64,000 bases of DNA, taken from the NCBI GenBank assembly GCA_019359035.1, contig JAHHIC010000013.1:1-64000 (forward strand). Reading direction: 5' to 3'. The translations under genes were made by a program, and so were the position numbers. The number at the start of each line of letters is the position of its first letter. The stretch's first letter is position 1. Below the pieces are notes generated by a model, which saw nothing but the letters and a program-made list of their open reading frames with translations, did not search any database and was not told the DNA's origin. Source of the stretch: Scytonematopsis contorta HA4267-MV1 (lineage in GTDB: Bacteria; Cyanobacteriota; Cyanobacteriia; Cyanobacteriales; Nostocaceae). Below are positions 36,170-45,800 of this stretch, piece after piece.

Positions 36170-37669
36170 ATGCTAATTTCTTCAGAAACTCCTGTTATCG
36201 CGTCGATTTTACTCGTCGTTGTTGGAATTTTAGGTTGGGGCTTTTACCGCTCCAGACGTTTTGGGAAACTGGGAATTTTAGCCTGGTTACAGTCTGTGGC
36301 GTTGATGGTCCCTTGGCTGTTGTTTTTTGGGTTGTTTGCTGCCGGGATTTATATCAATATAGCTGGTATACTTCTTTTGTTGGTTATCTCCACTGCTATT
36401 TATGTTTTGTTGGGTAAGCAGTTACGCTCACTCGGTCAAGATGCCATACTGCGCCAAAAAGCAACCGAAAGGTTGGAAGCTCAACTGAAACAACAAAGCC
36501 CTGAGGAGGGAAATAATAACCAAACGCCAGTATCTGGAGAGCAGCTACCGGAAATACTGCGAATACCACAAGAAGATTTAAACACCATTAAAAGTATTTT
36601 TGGTATAGATACATTTTTTGCCACGGAAACTATTCCCTATCAGGAAGGAGTTATTTTCAAAGGCAATTTGCGGGGTGAAGACCCAGAAAAAATTCACGAC
36701 CGCTTAACTGCTAGTTTACGGTCTAAGCTTGGTGATAAATACCGTTTATTTATAGTGGAAAACACTGACGCTAGACCAGTAATGATTGTTTTACCCAGCA
36801 CTACTGACCCACGTCCGTCAAGTTTGGCTCAAAAAGCTTTTGCAGGTGTTTTACTGATTGCAACTATTGCTACAAGTTTTGAAGCGTCGGGATTACTTTT
36901 AGGGTTTGATTTCTTTTCTACTCCAGAAAAATATAATCAGTCGTTACCCATTGCTGTGGGACTTTTTGTGATTTTAGCGGCTCATGAAATCGGTCACTGG
37001 ATACTAGCTCGTCGTTACCAAGTCCGTTTAAGTTTTCCCTTCTTTCTCCCAGCTGTACAACTTGGCTCTTTTGGTGCGATTACCCGCTTTGAATCGCTAC
37101 TACCAAATCGTAGAGCTTTATTTGATATTGCGATTTCGGGACCTGCTGCTGGGGGGATTGTTTCTTTATTGATGTTAATTGCTGGTTTATTGCTTTCGCA
37201 CGAAGGAAGTATATTTCAACTACCAAATCAATTTTTCCAAGGGTCTATTTTGGTCGGAAGTTTAGCGCGAGTCGTCCTCGGTTCAGCGTTACAATCTTCC
37301 ATAGTAGATGTTCATCCTTTGGTAATAATTGGTTGGTTGGGGTTAGTTGTTACCGCAATTAATTTAATGCCTGCTGGACAATTAGATGGTGGGCGTATTG
37401 TTCAGGCTATTTACGGTCGTAAAACTGCCGGGAGAGCTACTTTTGCTACTGTTGTTTTACTGGGATTGATAAGTTTAGCGAATCCGTTAGCAATGTATTG
37501 GGCTATTGTGATTTTGTTTTTACAACGCGATTTGGAGCGTCCTAGCTTAAACGAAATTACAGAACCCGATGATGCACGTGCGGCTTTGGGGCTTTTGGCT
37601 CTGTTTTTGATGATAGCTACTTTGTTACCTCTTACTCCCGCTTTAGCTGGAAAATTGGGTATTGGGTAA
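36170..37669 (+). CDS. site-2 protease family (M50) membrane metalloprotease
   Basis: 499 residues. Two membrane helices at the N terminus (about 7-25 and 40-80), a soluble domain (about 95-215, ending DARPVMIVLPSTTDP), then a multi-helix M50 core. The zinc motif HEIGH is at 272-276 and the third ligand is in GQLDGGRI near 406. The layout matches cyanobacterial and plastid EGY-type proteases, which cut within membranes, for example on anti-sigma factors. It is a single gene; heptamer repeats of GCAATTC follow its stop. Confidence 0.92.
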   Translation: MLISSETPVIASILLVVVGILGWGFYRSRRFGKLGILAWLQSVALMVPWLLFFGLFAAGIYINIAGILLLLVISTAIYVLLGKQLRSLGQDAILRQKATERLEAQLKQQSPEEGNNNQTPVSGEQLPEILRIPQEDLNTIKSIFGIDTFFATETIPYQEGVIFKGNLRGEDPEKIHDRLTASLRSKLGDKYRLFIVENTDARPVMIVLPSTTDPRPSSLAQKAFAGVLLIATIATSFEASGLLLGFDFFSTPEKYNQSLPIAVGLFVILAAHEIGHWILARRYQVRLSFPFFLPAVQLGSFGAITRFESLLPNRRALFDIAISGPAAGGIVSLLMLIAGLLLSHEGSIFQLPNQFFQGSILVGSLARVVLGSALQSSIVDVHPLVIIGWLGLVVTAINLMPAGQLDGGRIVQAIYGRKTAGRATFATVVLLGLISLANPLAMYWAIVILFLQRDLERPSLNEITEPDDARAALGLLALFLMIATLLPLTPALAGKLGIG

Positions 37670-37673
37670 AACA

Positions 37674-37763
37674 ATTCGCAATTCGCAATTCGCAATACCC
37701 TGGTAAATGAAATACACCAAATAAATATCAAAACTCTTGTGGGGTGGGCATCCTTGCCCGCCC
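37674..37763 (+). repeat. heptamer run and GTGGGGTGGGCATCC dispersed repeat
   Basis: CGCAATT heptamers at about 37676-37697, then the GTGGGGTGGGCATCC element at 37732-37763. They lie between convergent genes. Confidence 0.8.
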
Positions 37764-37796
37764 GCTTGTACTTAATGAACTTGAAATTTGCTGTAT

Positions 37797-39080
37797 TTAA
37801 TTAATTGCTAATTGTTTTTCCAACTTCCTCCTAATCAAGTTTGGATGGGATATGGCTTTTGGAAATATTCTTTTGAAGCCTCTTTGCCTTTGTTGGGGTT
37901 GCTCTGTGCTTATGTTCCACAAGCTCTCGTAGAAGAAGAAGGATACTCCAGCAAAATTGCGATCGCGTACGTTTTTGACTTGGGCTTGAATTTGCTGTAT
38001 TGGTACAAATTTGCGTTTCAAACCAGCTAAAATACCTATACTGACGGGAATGTGTTTACGTGCAGCTTCAACTTCTGGACGTTCTAACTCGCTGATAAAT
38101 ACTCTCATGTCGTCACGGTAAAGCTGCAAAACGAGTTCTTCTATTAACCCCATACGCTCCCATCTTTCCCAGTCGGCTAAAAAGAATTCGTAAGAAAATC
38201 TCTGTGGGTTGGGGGACATGGAGACTAAGCAATCTTTTTTGGCTTTTTTAATTGCTTTAAATACCCGTTTCATGTAGTTGGTAATTTTATCTGCTCTCCA
38301 TTTTACCCATTTTGCATCCAGGGGGTTTTTTGGGGGTGTTTTTCCGTTATGTTCTTGTTTATATAGCTTTACAGCATATTCATCATAACCAAATTCCGAG
38401 GGTAAACCGAAATGGTCGTCAAATTGAATTCCATCAATATTGTAGTTTTGGACGATTTCGACTATGAGATTTTCCATGAAATCTTGCACGTCTGGACGAA
38501 AAGGACTTAGCCAAACTCGCTCGTGTATGCCTTCTTTCCAAATTTGCGTACCATCACCACGCTTTGTTAACCATTCCGGATGACGTTTGGCTAATTGCGA
38601 GTCAGCAGGAGCCATAAAGCCAAACTCAAACCAGGGAATAACGGTCAAGCCTCTTTTGTGTCCTTCTTCAACAACTTCTTTGAGCATATCGCGTCCTTGT
38701 AAACCCGGTTCTGGGTCAACAGAACGTCCAATTACCTTTTCAGCAACTTTGCTAGGATACAACGTCCAACCCCAATTCCACACGGTGGGATATACAATAT
38801 TAAAATTCAAATCGTCTAAACGTCGCAAAGCTGTCTTTAACTGTGAGCTTCCAAATAAAACATTGCTATCAACATTGGTTAACCAGACACCTCGCAGTTC
38901 TGTTGTTTTCGATGGTTTAAAAATATTTTGCGCGTAAGTGGGATAAGATAAAATCTGCCCTGACACTATTGCTAGCGCCATTCCTAATGTGATTAAACAT
39001 GCAACCCATCGCTGCTTTTTACCTAGGTTCGGTTTCCACGTAAATAAATCAGCACACCACTTCTTCAAATTGTTTGTCAT
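37797..39080 (-). CDS. GHL10-type (family 10-like) glycosyl hydrolase, secreted
   Basis: 427 residues. A hydrophobic segment (VACLITLGMALAIVSGQIL, about 26-45) is followed by TYAQN, a likely signal cleavage site. The domain (about 58-400) is a (beta/alpha)8 barrel of the GHL10/DUF187 family, with ELRGVWLTNVDSNVLF at the start, the acidic motif GIQFDDHFGLP, and SMSPNPQRFSYEFF. These enzymes are thought to act on cell-wall or exopolysaccharide glycans. The reaction is not established for this member. It converges on the protease gene. Confidence 0.88.
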   Translation of the reverse strand: MTNNLKKWCADLFTWKPNLGKKQRWVACLITLGMALAIVSGQILSYPTYAQNIFKPSKTTELRGVWLTNVDSNVLFGSSQLKTALRRLDDLNFNIVYPTVWNWGWTLYPSKVAEKVIGRSVDPEPGLQGRDMLKEVVEEGHKRGLTVIPWFEFGFMAPADSQLAKRHPEWLTKRGDGTQIWKEGIHERVWLSPFRPDVQDFMENLIVEIVQNYNIDGIQFDDHFGLPSEFGYDEYAVKLYKQEHNGKTPPKNPLDAKWVKWRADKITNYMKRVFKAIKKAKKDCLVSMSPNPQRFSYEFFLADWERWERMGLIEELVLQLYRDDMRVFISELERPEVEAARKHIPVSIGILAGLKRKFVPIQQIQAQVKNVRDRNFAGVSFFFYESLWNISTEQPQQRQRGFKRIFPKAISHPNLIRRKLEKQLAIN

Positions 39081-39173
39081 AGTCTAGGTGCAAAACTTCT
39101 GTCTGGTATCATAAGGCAATCAAGTAAAAATGACTGCAACAAATATGCAGAAGTTGCAACCTAATAGGGAGAA

Positions 39174-39203
39174 TGTAGAGACGCTACATGTAACGTCTCT
39201 ACA
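39174..39203. repeat. palindromic dispersed repeat, TGTAGAGACG family
   Basis: TGTAGAGACGCTACATG then TAACGTCTCTACA, one mismatch from a perfect 30-bp palindrome. It lies between the GHL10 gene start and the end of the next minus-strand gene. Confidence 0.8.
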
Positions 39204-39244
39204 GGGGTAATTTTTTTTACCCCAATTTTAAAGTGTATTAAATA

Positions 39245-39748
39245 TTACTGAGTAATGCATGGGAAAGTTTGTGTTACATTTCGTTGGATTTGTCCTGGTT
39301 GTACTTGATAGGTTGAATTTATGGTATTGGTAGAATTACGTTCAGTTACTGTCAATGGGGCATTTACGGTGAAGTTAGGGTTAAATACTGGTCTTAATCC
39401 CCCACTGGAAAAAATAAGCCAAGCATTAGGAATAACAGCCCGACCACATCTATTGACTGTTGCATTAACAGCAGTTTGAGTATTATCAGTAGGGTTTCTA
39501 TATACAATTCTCATTATATTACCAGCCCTTTTCTTTGATAAAATTAAACTACCGTTTTGAATATAAGCTTCAGGTTCAATTAAAGAATTATTATTAGCAG
39601 GAGTAGTTGCAGGGCTTCTTGGTGTTACATTCTGAGCATTTGCTGGAATTAATGCAGATGCGATGCTCCCCACAGATAATATTGATAAAGCTATAAAGAA
39701 TTTTAATTCCATCATTTGATTAACTAAATTTTCTTTTAATGCGACCAT
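39245..39748 (-). CDS. secreted protein of unknown function
   Basis: 167 residues, or 156/155 if the start is one of the adjacent ATGs at 39715 or 39712, which would give a cleaner signal peptide (MELKFFIALSILSVGSIASA, cut after PANAQ). The mature part is Thr/Asn-rich and beta-like, with two Cys (VNRCGRAVIP and TFPCITQ) that could pair outside the cytoplasm. I do not recognise a family. It is a single gene. Confidence 0.65.
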   Translation of the reverse strand: MVALKENLVNQMMELKFFIALSILSVGSIASALIPANAQNVTPRSPATTPANNNSLIEPEAYIQNGSLILSKKRAGNIMRIVYRNPTDNTQTAVNATVNRCGRAVIPNAWLIFSSGGLRPVFNPNFTVNAPLTVTERNSTNTINSTYQVQPGQIQRNVTQTFPCITQ

Positions 39749-39899
39749 TACAATTTAATCAATTTAATATAATTTCAAATCAGCATTTAGTAAATTTTTT
39801 ATCAAAAATGTGTGATAACTTTATATAGATTTCTTTATAATTATCAATTACAGTAAGTAATTCCTCTGCTCTTTCATCTTTGACACTCTCCCAAGCTCG

Positions 39900-40075
39900 C
39901 AAGCCAGGGAATAAATTCCCTGTCTAAAAGCTAAAGTCCTCTAAAGAGGACTAGTAAGAAAAAACATTTTGGTAGCATTGAAATTTTGTCAAATATATAT
40001 TTTTGATATATCAAATAGTCCTCTGAAGAGGACTTCAGCTTTTAGACAGGGAATTTATTCCCTGGCTTATTCCCT
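39900..40075. repeat. inverted pair of GGGAATAAATTCCC dispersed repeats
   Basis: Two copies of the same repeat in opposite orientation: 39900-39952 (AAGCCAGGGAATAAATTCCC and onward) and 40017-40070 (ending GGGAATTTATTCCCTGGCTT). Each ends in GTCCTC...GAGGAC. They could fold into one large hairpin. The second runs straight into the 11-bp array. Confidence 0.85.
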
Positions 40076-40425
40076 GGCTATTCGCTGGCTATTCGCTGGC
40101 TTATTCGCTGGCTATTCGCTGGCTATTTATTGGCTATTCATTGGCTATTTATTGGCTATTCGTTGGCTATTCGTTGGCTATTCGTTGGCTATTCGTTGGC
40201 TATTCGTTAGCTATTCGCTGGCTATTCGCTGGCTATTCGCTGGCTTATTCGCTGGCTATTCGCTGGCTATTTGCTGGCTATTTGCTGGCTATTTGCTGGC
40301 TTATTCCCTGGCTATTTGCTGGCTTATTCCCTGGCCATTTGCTGGCCATTTGCTGGCTTATTCGCTGGCTTATTCGCTGGCTATTCGCTGGCTTATTCCC
40401 TAGCTATTCCCTAGCTATTCCCTCG
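40070..40425 (+). repeat. 11-bp tandem array (GGCTATTCGCT)
   Basis: About 30 tandem units of GGCTATTCGCT and variants (GGCTATTCGTT, GGCTATTTGCT, GGCTATTTATT, and 12-bp GGCTTATTCGCT). The array appears to start from the TTCCCTGGCTTA end of the dispersed repeat at 40017. Because the period is 11, the three forward frames give the same peptide every 33 bases, which makes long open frames of Ala/Leu/Trp/Tyr repeats. I do not call these genes. Confidence 0.92.
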
Positions 40426-40442
40426 AAGATTTTGTACCTTTA

Positions 40443-41054
40443 CTACTGCCACACGTAGATTAATACAAACAAAATAATCCAAATAACATCGACAAAATGC
40501 CAAAACAGAGAAGTAGCATCAACACCAAAATGACCTTTATCGTAGTTATTGGGGATAAAAGAGCGAATTAACATAATCAGCTGCAACAGGATACCAGTAA
40601 AAACGTGTAACCCGTGGAAACCTGTTAATAGATAGAACATTCCCCCAAATACCCCAGAGGTAAAGCCAAAGGCTAAACCACCCCATTCAACAGCTTGACC
40701 GTACAAAAAGTAGCTACCCATTGCCATTGTAATGATTAGGAAGCTACGAAAACCCCAAAGGTTATGACGTTTCAGTTCCCGTTCGGCAAAGTAAATCACA
40801 AAGCTACTAGAAACCAGAATTACAGTATTAATTCCTGGTTCTTTGATTTCTAATCCAGAAACACCAGGGGGTAACCAATCAAAAGTAGTTAACTTGCTAA
40901 CAATATATGCTGCAAAAAAACTAAGGAAAATGATACTTTCAGATAGTAGGAAGACAACAAACCCAAAGCGGCTGTTACCTTCTTCATCGTGAGTATGTTC
41001 TACCCCATGATGGGGACTATGTTGTAAATGATGCGAATTAACTGAACTGTCCAT
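40443..41054 (-). CDS. coxC: cytochrome c oxidase subunit III
   Basis: 203 residues from ATG at 41054 (MDSSVNSHHLQHSPHHG). The frame goes 29 codons further up, but that part is a translated heptamer array (Ser/Gln repeats), so the inner start is preferred. Five membrane helices carry the subunit III pattern: SRFGFVVFLLSESIIFLSFF, then GFHGLHVFTGILLQLI and LFWHFVDVIWIILFVLIYVW. Subunit III is part of the aa3-type terminal oxidase. It lies just after a coxA that has lost its 5' part, and coxB is missing, so the operon is broken and this gene may have no working partner here. Confidence 0.9.
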   Translation of the reverse strand: MDSSVNSHHLQHSPHHGVEHTHDEEGNSRFGFVVFLLSESIIFLSFFAAYIVSKLTTFDWLPPGVSGLEIKEPGINTVILVSSSFVIYFAERELKRHNLWGFRSFLIITMAMGSYFLYGQAVEWGGLAFGFTSGVFGGMFYLLTGFHGLHVFTGILLQLIMLIRSFIPNNYDKGHFGVDATSLFWHFVDVIWIILFVLIYVWQ

Positions 41055-41168
41055 AAAGCGATTATTGGTGACTGATGACTGATGACTGCTGACTGATGAC
41101 TGTTGACTGCTGACTGCTGACTGCTGACTGCTGACCGTCAACCGTCAACCGTCAACCGTCAACCGTCA
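41055..41168. repeat. heptamer array between coxA and coxC
   Basis: About a dozen tandem heptamers (GACTGCT/GACTGAT on the plus strand, then GTCAACC) that run from the coxA stop to the coxC start. Confidence 0.88.
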
Positions 41169-42126
41169 ACAACTTCTTCCAATTCGGGAGTTGCTTCTGG
41201 GTGTTTCTGAGAAATAACTAGAGGGTGGTTAAGACCGTAGCCATAGGGTTCAGAAAGTACATATGGAATTTCATCAAAGTTCTCTGGAGGGGGTGGGGAA
41301 GAGACTAACCATTCCAAACCAATAGCTCTCCAAGGGTTATCGGGTGCTTTTTCGCCATTTGCCCACGAAGTAATCATGTTAAAGATAAAGGGTAGCGTAG
41401 ACACTCCTAGGACAAATGCACCAATCGAAGCGACAACATTCCAAAATGTATACTCTGGTGCATAGGAAGCAACGCGACGTAACATACCATGCAATCCTAA
41501 CGGATGCATTGGCCAGAAATTTAAGTTAGTGCCGATAAAAGTCAAGAAGAAATGTAATTTCCCGAAGCCTTCGTTGTACATCCGTCCTGTCATTTTGGGG
41601 AACCAGTGGTAGATGGCTGCGTACAACCCCATTGTCACTGTGCCATAAAGAACGTAATGGAAGTGGCCAACCACAAAATAAGTATTGTTTACATGAATAT
41701 CAACGGGTACTGAGGAGAGCATAATCCCGGTGATACCAGCAAAAACAAACATTATTAGCCCACCCAAAGCGAATAACATTGGGGTTGTAAGACGGATTTT
41801 ACCTTTCCACAGGGTTGCAACCCAAGCAAAAACTTTAATTCCTGTTGGTACAGAAACGCACATAGTAGTCAGCATAAAAACTAGTCGCATCCAAGGAGCG
41901 GTTGCACTAGCGTACATGTGGTGTACCCAGACAATTGCACTAACTACGGCAATAATAATGGAAGAAATTGCAACTACTTTGTAACCAAATAGAGGTTTGC
42001 GGGAGTAAACAGGAAAAAGTTCCGAAAAGATGCCGAATACAGGAAGAATGATAACGTAAACAGCTGGGTGAGAGTAAAACCAAAACAAGTGTTGGAATAG
42101 AACCGGATGACCCCCTTTGATGCTAT
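41159..42126 (-). pseudogene. coxA: cytochrome c oxidase subunit I, 5'-truncated
   Basis: Only the C-terminal part of CoxA remains, about 320 of some 550 residues. It starts inside the conserved segment GGHPVLFQHLFWFYSHPAVY, a few codons after an in-frame TAG near 42133. Kept are the His-Tyr pair of HPAVY, the copper ligands in WVHHMY, and the heme ligands in VGHFHYVLYG. The missing N-terminal helices carry a heme a ligand, so it cannot work alone. No coxB lies upstream. The break falls at an AT-rich stretch with AAAATAATTA repeats (42131-42181). A TTG at 42088 could start a shorter frame, but I see no reason to call it real. Confidence 0.85.
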
Positions 42127-42324
42127 CCAGCTAAAATAATTACAATTATTAAAATAATTACAATAATTAAAATAATTAAAGCGTACTCTACAAAAATGTT
42201 CTCTGTGCTATTTTTATTGTTAGTTTGTGGATTTTACCGAACTCAATTGCAGTAAAAAAGTGACATAAATAAATTAACAGCCAAGAACGCTAAGAGCGCC
42301 AAGAAAATTTATAATATTTTAATT

Positions 42325-42738
42325 ATGTTTAAAAAAATAATTTTATTAACCGCTGTCGCTTCTATCCTAGTCCCTGGTGCAACAATAGCCCAAACTTCTG
42401 CTCGTGCTAATTACCGAGTAATAAACATCAACACCTTTATTTCTCAAAAGCAAATTTCTGGCTTAACCCCTAATCAAACAGCCGTAAAATTATTTGGATA
42501 TCAGGGAGAAGAAGAAGGCAGGCGACGCGAACAAATTGCAATTACATATTCTAGACCCGATACAGCAATCATCATGCTCACTAAAGAAGGTTTGGCAGAT
42601 GATTCTTTATTCGCAATCAAAAATCGTGTTGAAATGCGTCGCGCTAGGAATGGGTGGCAAGTTATTTGGGTTGGGGAACAATATAAGTGTCACCAAGGAC
42701 GAGGAAGCCAAGCTTGGTCTGCGAAGCTTTGCTCGTAG
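42325..42738 (+). CDS. small secreted protein, unknown function
   Basis: 137 residues. The signal peptide MFKKIILLTAVASILVPGAT is probably cut after TIAQ. The mature part has the pattern of a small exported cyanobacterial family: NQTAVKLFG, EQIAITYSRPDTAII, and a C-terminal GWQVIWVGEQYKC ending KLCS, where the two Cys could pair. The function is unknown. The start codon is 18 bases after a TAATATTTTAAT stretch; no strong ribosome site is seen. Confidence 0.75.
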   Translation: MFKKIILLTAVASILVPGATIAQTSARANYRVININTFISQKQISGLTPNQTAVKLFGYQGEEEGRRREQIAITYSRPDTAIIMLTKEGLADDSLFAIKNRVEMRRARNGWQVIWVGEQYKCHQGRGSQAWSAKLCS

Positions 42739-42841
42739 GTTGAAGTCCCTGCAACAATCGAATGCAAATTTCATCCTCCACGATAAATAATATTTTATAT
42801 GTGGAAATACTAAATACTAAAGTCCAAAAAAATTTTACATT

Positions 42842-45800
42842 ATGACTACGAATCAAGTTAGTGTTTATGGCTATCAATTAAATGAGCAGTTGTACAATGG
42901 TTCAAGAACCTTCGTATATAGGGGCTTTCGAGAAATTGACGCAAAGCCTGTGGTAGTTAAACTGATGAAAAATCATTATCCCAGTTTTAGTGAACTGCTG
43001 CAATTTCGCAATCAATACACAATTGCCAAAAATCTCAATTTACCTGGAATTATTCAAACTTATAGCCTAGAACCATATCAAAATGGTTATGCGTTGGTGA
43101 TGGAAGATTTTGGTGGCATTTCGTTGAAAGAATATTTTACCTCTTATATGGAGACGTTACATGTAACGTCTCTACATTTGGAATTTTTGCAAATTGCTAT
43201 CTCTCTGTGCGATACATTAGATATTCTGATTCGTAATCGCATTATTCATAAAGATATTAAGCCTGCTAATATACTTATTAATCCAGAAACGAAACAAGTT
43301 AAATTAATTGATTTTAGTATTTCATCTTTACTAGCACGAGAAACTCAAAACCTGATGAACCCTAATGTGTTGGAAGGAACATTAGGATATTTATCACCGG
43401 AACAAACAGGACGAATGAATCGCGGAATTGACTACCGTAGTGATTTTTATTCTTTGGGTGTTACTTTTTACGAGCTACTGACAGGAGAATTACCGTTTCA
43501 ATCGGATGATGCTATGGAGTTGGTGCATTGTCACATTGCTAAACAATCACCTTTGGTGCATAAAATTAATCCAGAAATTCCAATCGTACTCTCATCCATT
43601 ATCGCAAAATTAATGGCGAAAAATGCTGAAAACCGCTATCAGAGTGCGTTAGGTTTAAAATATGATTTAGAGACTTGCTTGCAGCAACTCAAATATTTTG
43701 GCAAAATTGAGAGTTTCCAAATTGCACAACGAGATATTTGTGAAAAATTCATTATACCCGAAAAACTCTATGGTAGAAAAAAAGAAGTTAAAACTTTACT
43801 AGAAGCATTTGGTCGCGTAGCCCGTCCTAAGGACATAAAAGCTTACCAGGGAAACAGCGAACTAATGTTAGTCGCAGGTTTTTCTGGAATTGGGAAAACG
43901 GTAATTATTAACGAAATTCATAAGCCAATTGTTCGCCAGCGCGGCTATTTTATTAAAGGCAAGTTTGACCAGTTTAATCGTAACATTCCTCTCTCCGCTT
44001 TTGTTCAAGCATTTCGCGACTTGATGGGACAATTGTTAAGCGAAAGTGATACCCAATTGTCAACTTGGAGAGACAAAATTTTACAAGCCTTGGGTAATAA
44101 TGGTCAAGTCATTATTGAAGTGATTCCAGAACTGGAAAAAATTATTGGTCAACAACCTCCAGCACTGGAACTTTCTGGGAATGCAGCACAGAATCTATTT
44201 AATTTATTATTTCAAAAATTCATTCAAGTATTCACAACCAAAGACCATCCTCTAGTAATTTTTCTAGATGATTTGCAATGGGCAGACTCGGCATCACTGA
44301 AGTTGATGAAGTTATTAATAAGCGAGTCAGAGGATGGGTATTTATTATTAATTGGAGCCTATCGGGATAATGAAGTTTCTGCTGCTCATCCCTTAATGTT
44401 AAGCTTAAAGGAGATTAGCAAATCAGCAGCGATAATTAACACGATTACATTAGCACCACTGGATGAAGCGAGTTTAAACCAACTGGTCGCTGATACTCTT
44501 ATTTGTCCAGTAGAAATTGCACTGCCATTAACTCAACTAGTGTATCAAAAAACTAGAGGTAATCCATTTTTCAGCGCACAATTTCTCAAAGCGCTGTATG
44601 AAGATGGGCTGATTCAGTTTGACTTGGATGAGGGGATTTGGCAGTGCGATATTTCAAGAATAAAAGCGTTAGCATTAACAGATGATGTTGTAGAATTTAT
44701 GGCGCTGCAACTGCAAAAATTGCCATATTCCACGCAGAACGTATTGAAATTAGCCGCTTGCATTGGTAACCAATTTGACTTGGCAACATTGGCAGTTGTG
44801 TCTGAACAGTCGGAAAGTGAGACAGCAGCGAATTTATGGAAGGCATTGCAGGAAGGTTTGATTTTACCGACTAGTGAAGTTTATAAGTTTTACGTCGGTC
44901 GAGAAACACATGATGCTGCTTTTCTTTCGGAGGTTTTGAGCTACAAATTTCTTCACGATAGAGTACAGCAAGCGGCATATTCTCTGATTCCAGAAGACCA
45001 AAAGCAGTCTACTCACTTGAAAATTGGTCAACTGTTACTAAGTAATACCCCTATAGAAGAACGAGAAGAGAAAATTTTTGGGATAGTTAACCAGTTTAAT
45101 TATGGGTTGGATGCAACCGCAGAAGAAACTGAGTGCCATCAACTGGCTCAGTTGAATTTGATTGCTGGACGCAAGGCAAAAGCTGCGACCGCTTATGAGG
45201 TTGCTACTAGGTATTTGAACACAGGTATTGATTTGCTAAGCAGCAACAGTTGGCAGGTTCATTATGAATTAATACTTGCTCTGTATACCGAAGCCACTGA
45301 AGTCGCTCACCTTAGCGGCGAATTTGAGCAGGTGGAGCAAAAAGCTGAGACCGTCTTAAAATGGGGACGCTCGCTTTTGGATAAAGTTAAGGTGTATGAA
45401 ATCAGAATTTTAAGTTGTATTGCACAGAACAAACTCCTTGGTGCGCTCCAAATTGGCCGAGACGTTTTAGAACTTTTGGGAATAACATTTTCAGAAAAAC
45501 CCAACCAAGGGGATATTCAAAGCGAGTTGGTGAAAACGCAGTTAAATTTAGGTGATAAATGCATTAAGGATTTGGTTAATTTACCTCCCATGACCAATCC
45601 TGAAATGCTGACAGCGATGAGAATTTTGGCAGTAATGTTTTCTCCTGCCTATTTAGCAGCGCCTGAACTAATGCTGCTTGTGGTGTTTAAAAAGGTTAAT
45701 CTATCTATCCAGCATGGTAATGCCGACTTGTCTGCGTTTGCATATGCCAACTATGGAACTATTTTGTGCGGATTAGTAGGGGATATTGAATCTGGGTATC

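Noticed and set aside
37812-38030. 72-codon plus-strand frame inside the GHL10 gene
   Set aside because: It is a shadow of the opposite-strand gene, which has clear family motifs.
40070-40425. Possible CRISPR array
   Set aside because: The units are 11 bases with no unique spacers, and no cas genes are nearby.
39969-40458. Open frames of 105-144 codons with repeated Ala/Ile/Arg/Trp/Leu units that look like a membrane protein
   Set aside because: They are the translation of the 11-bp tandem array; overlapping frames give the same peptide, and there is no ribosome site or known homologue.
41055-41141. Ser/Gln-rich N-terminal extension of CoxC
   Set aside because: It is a translated heptamer array; the ATG at 41054 gives a normal subunit III start.
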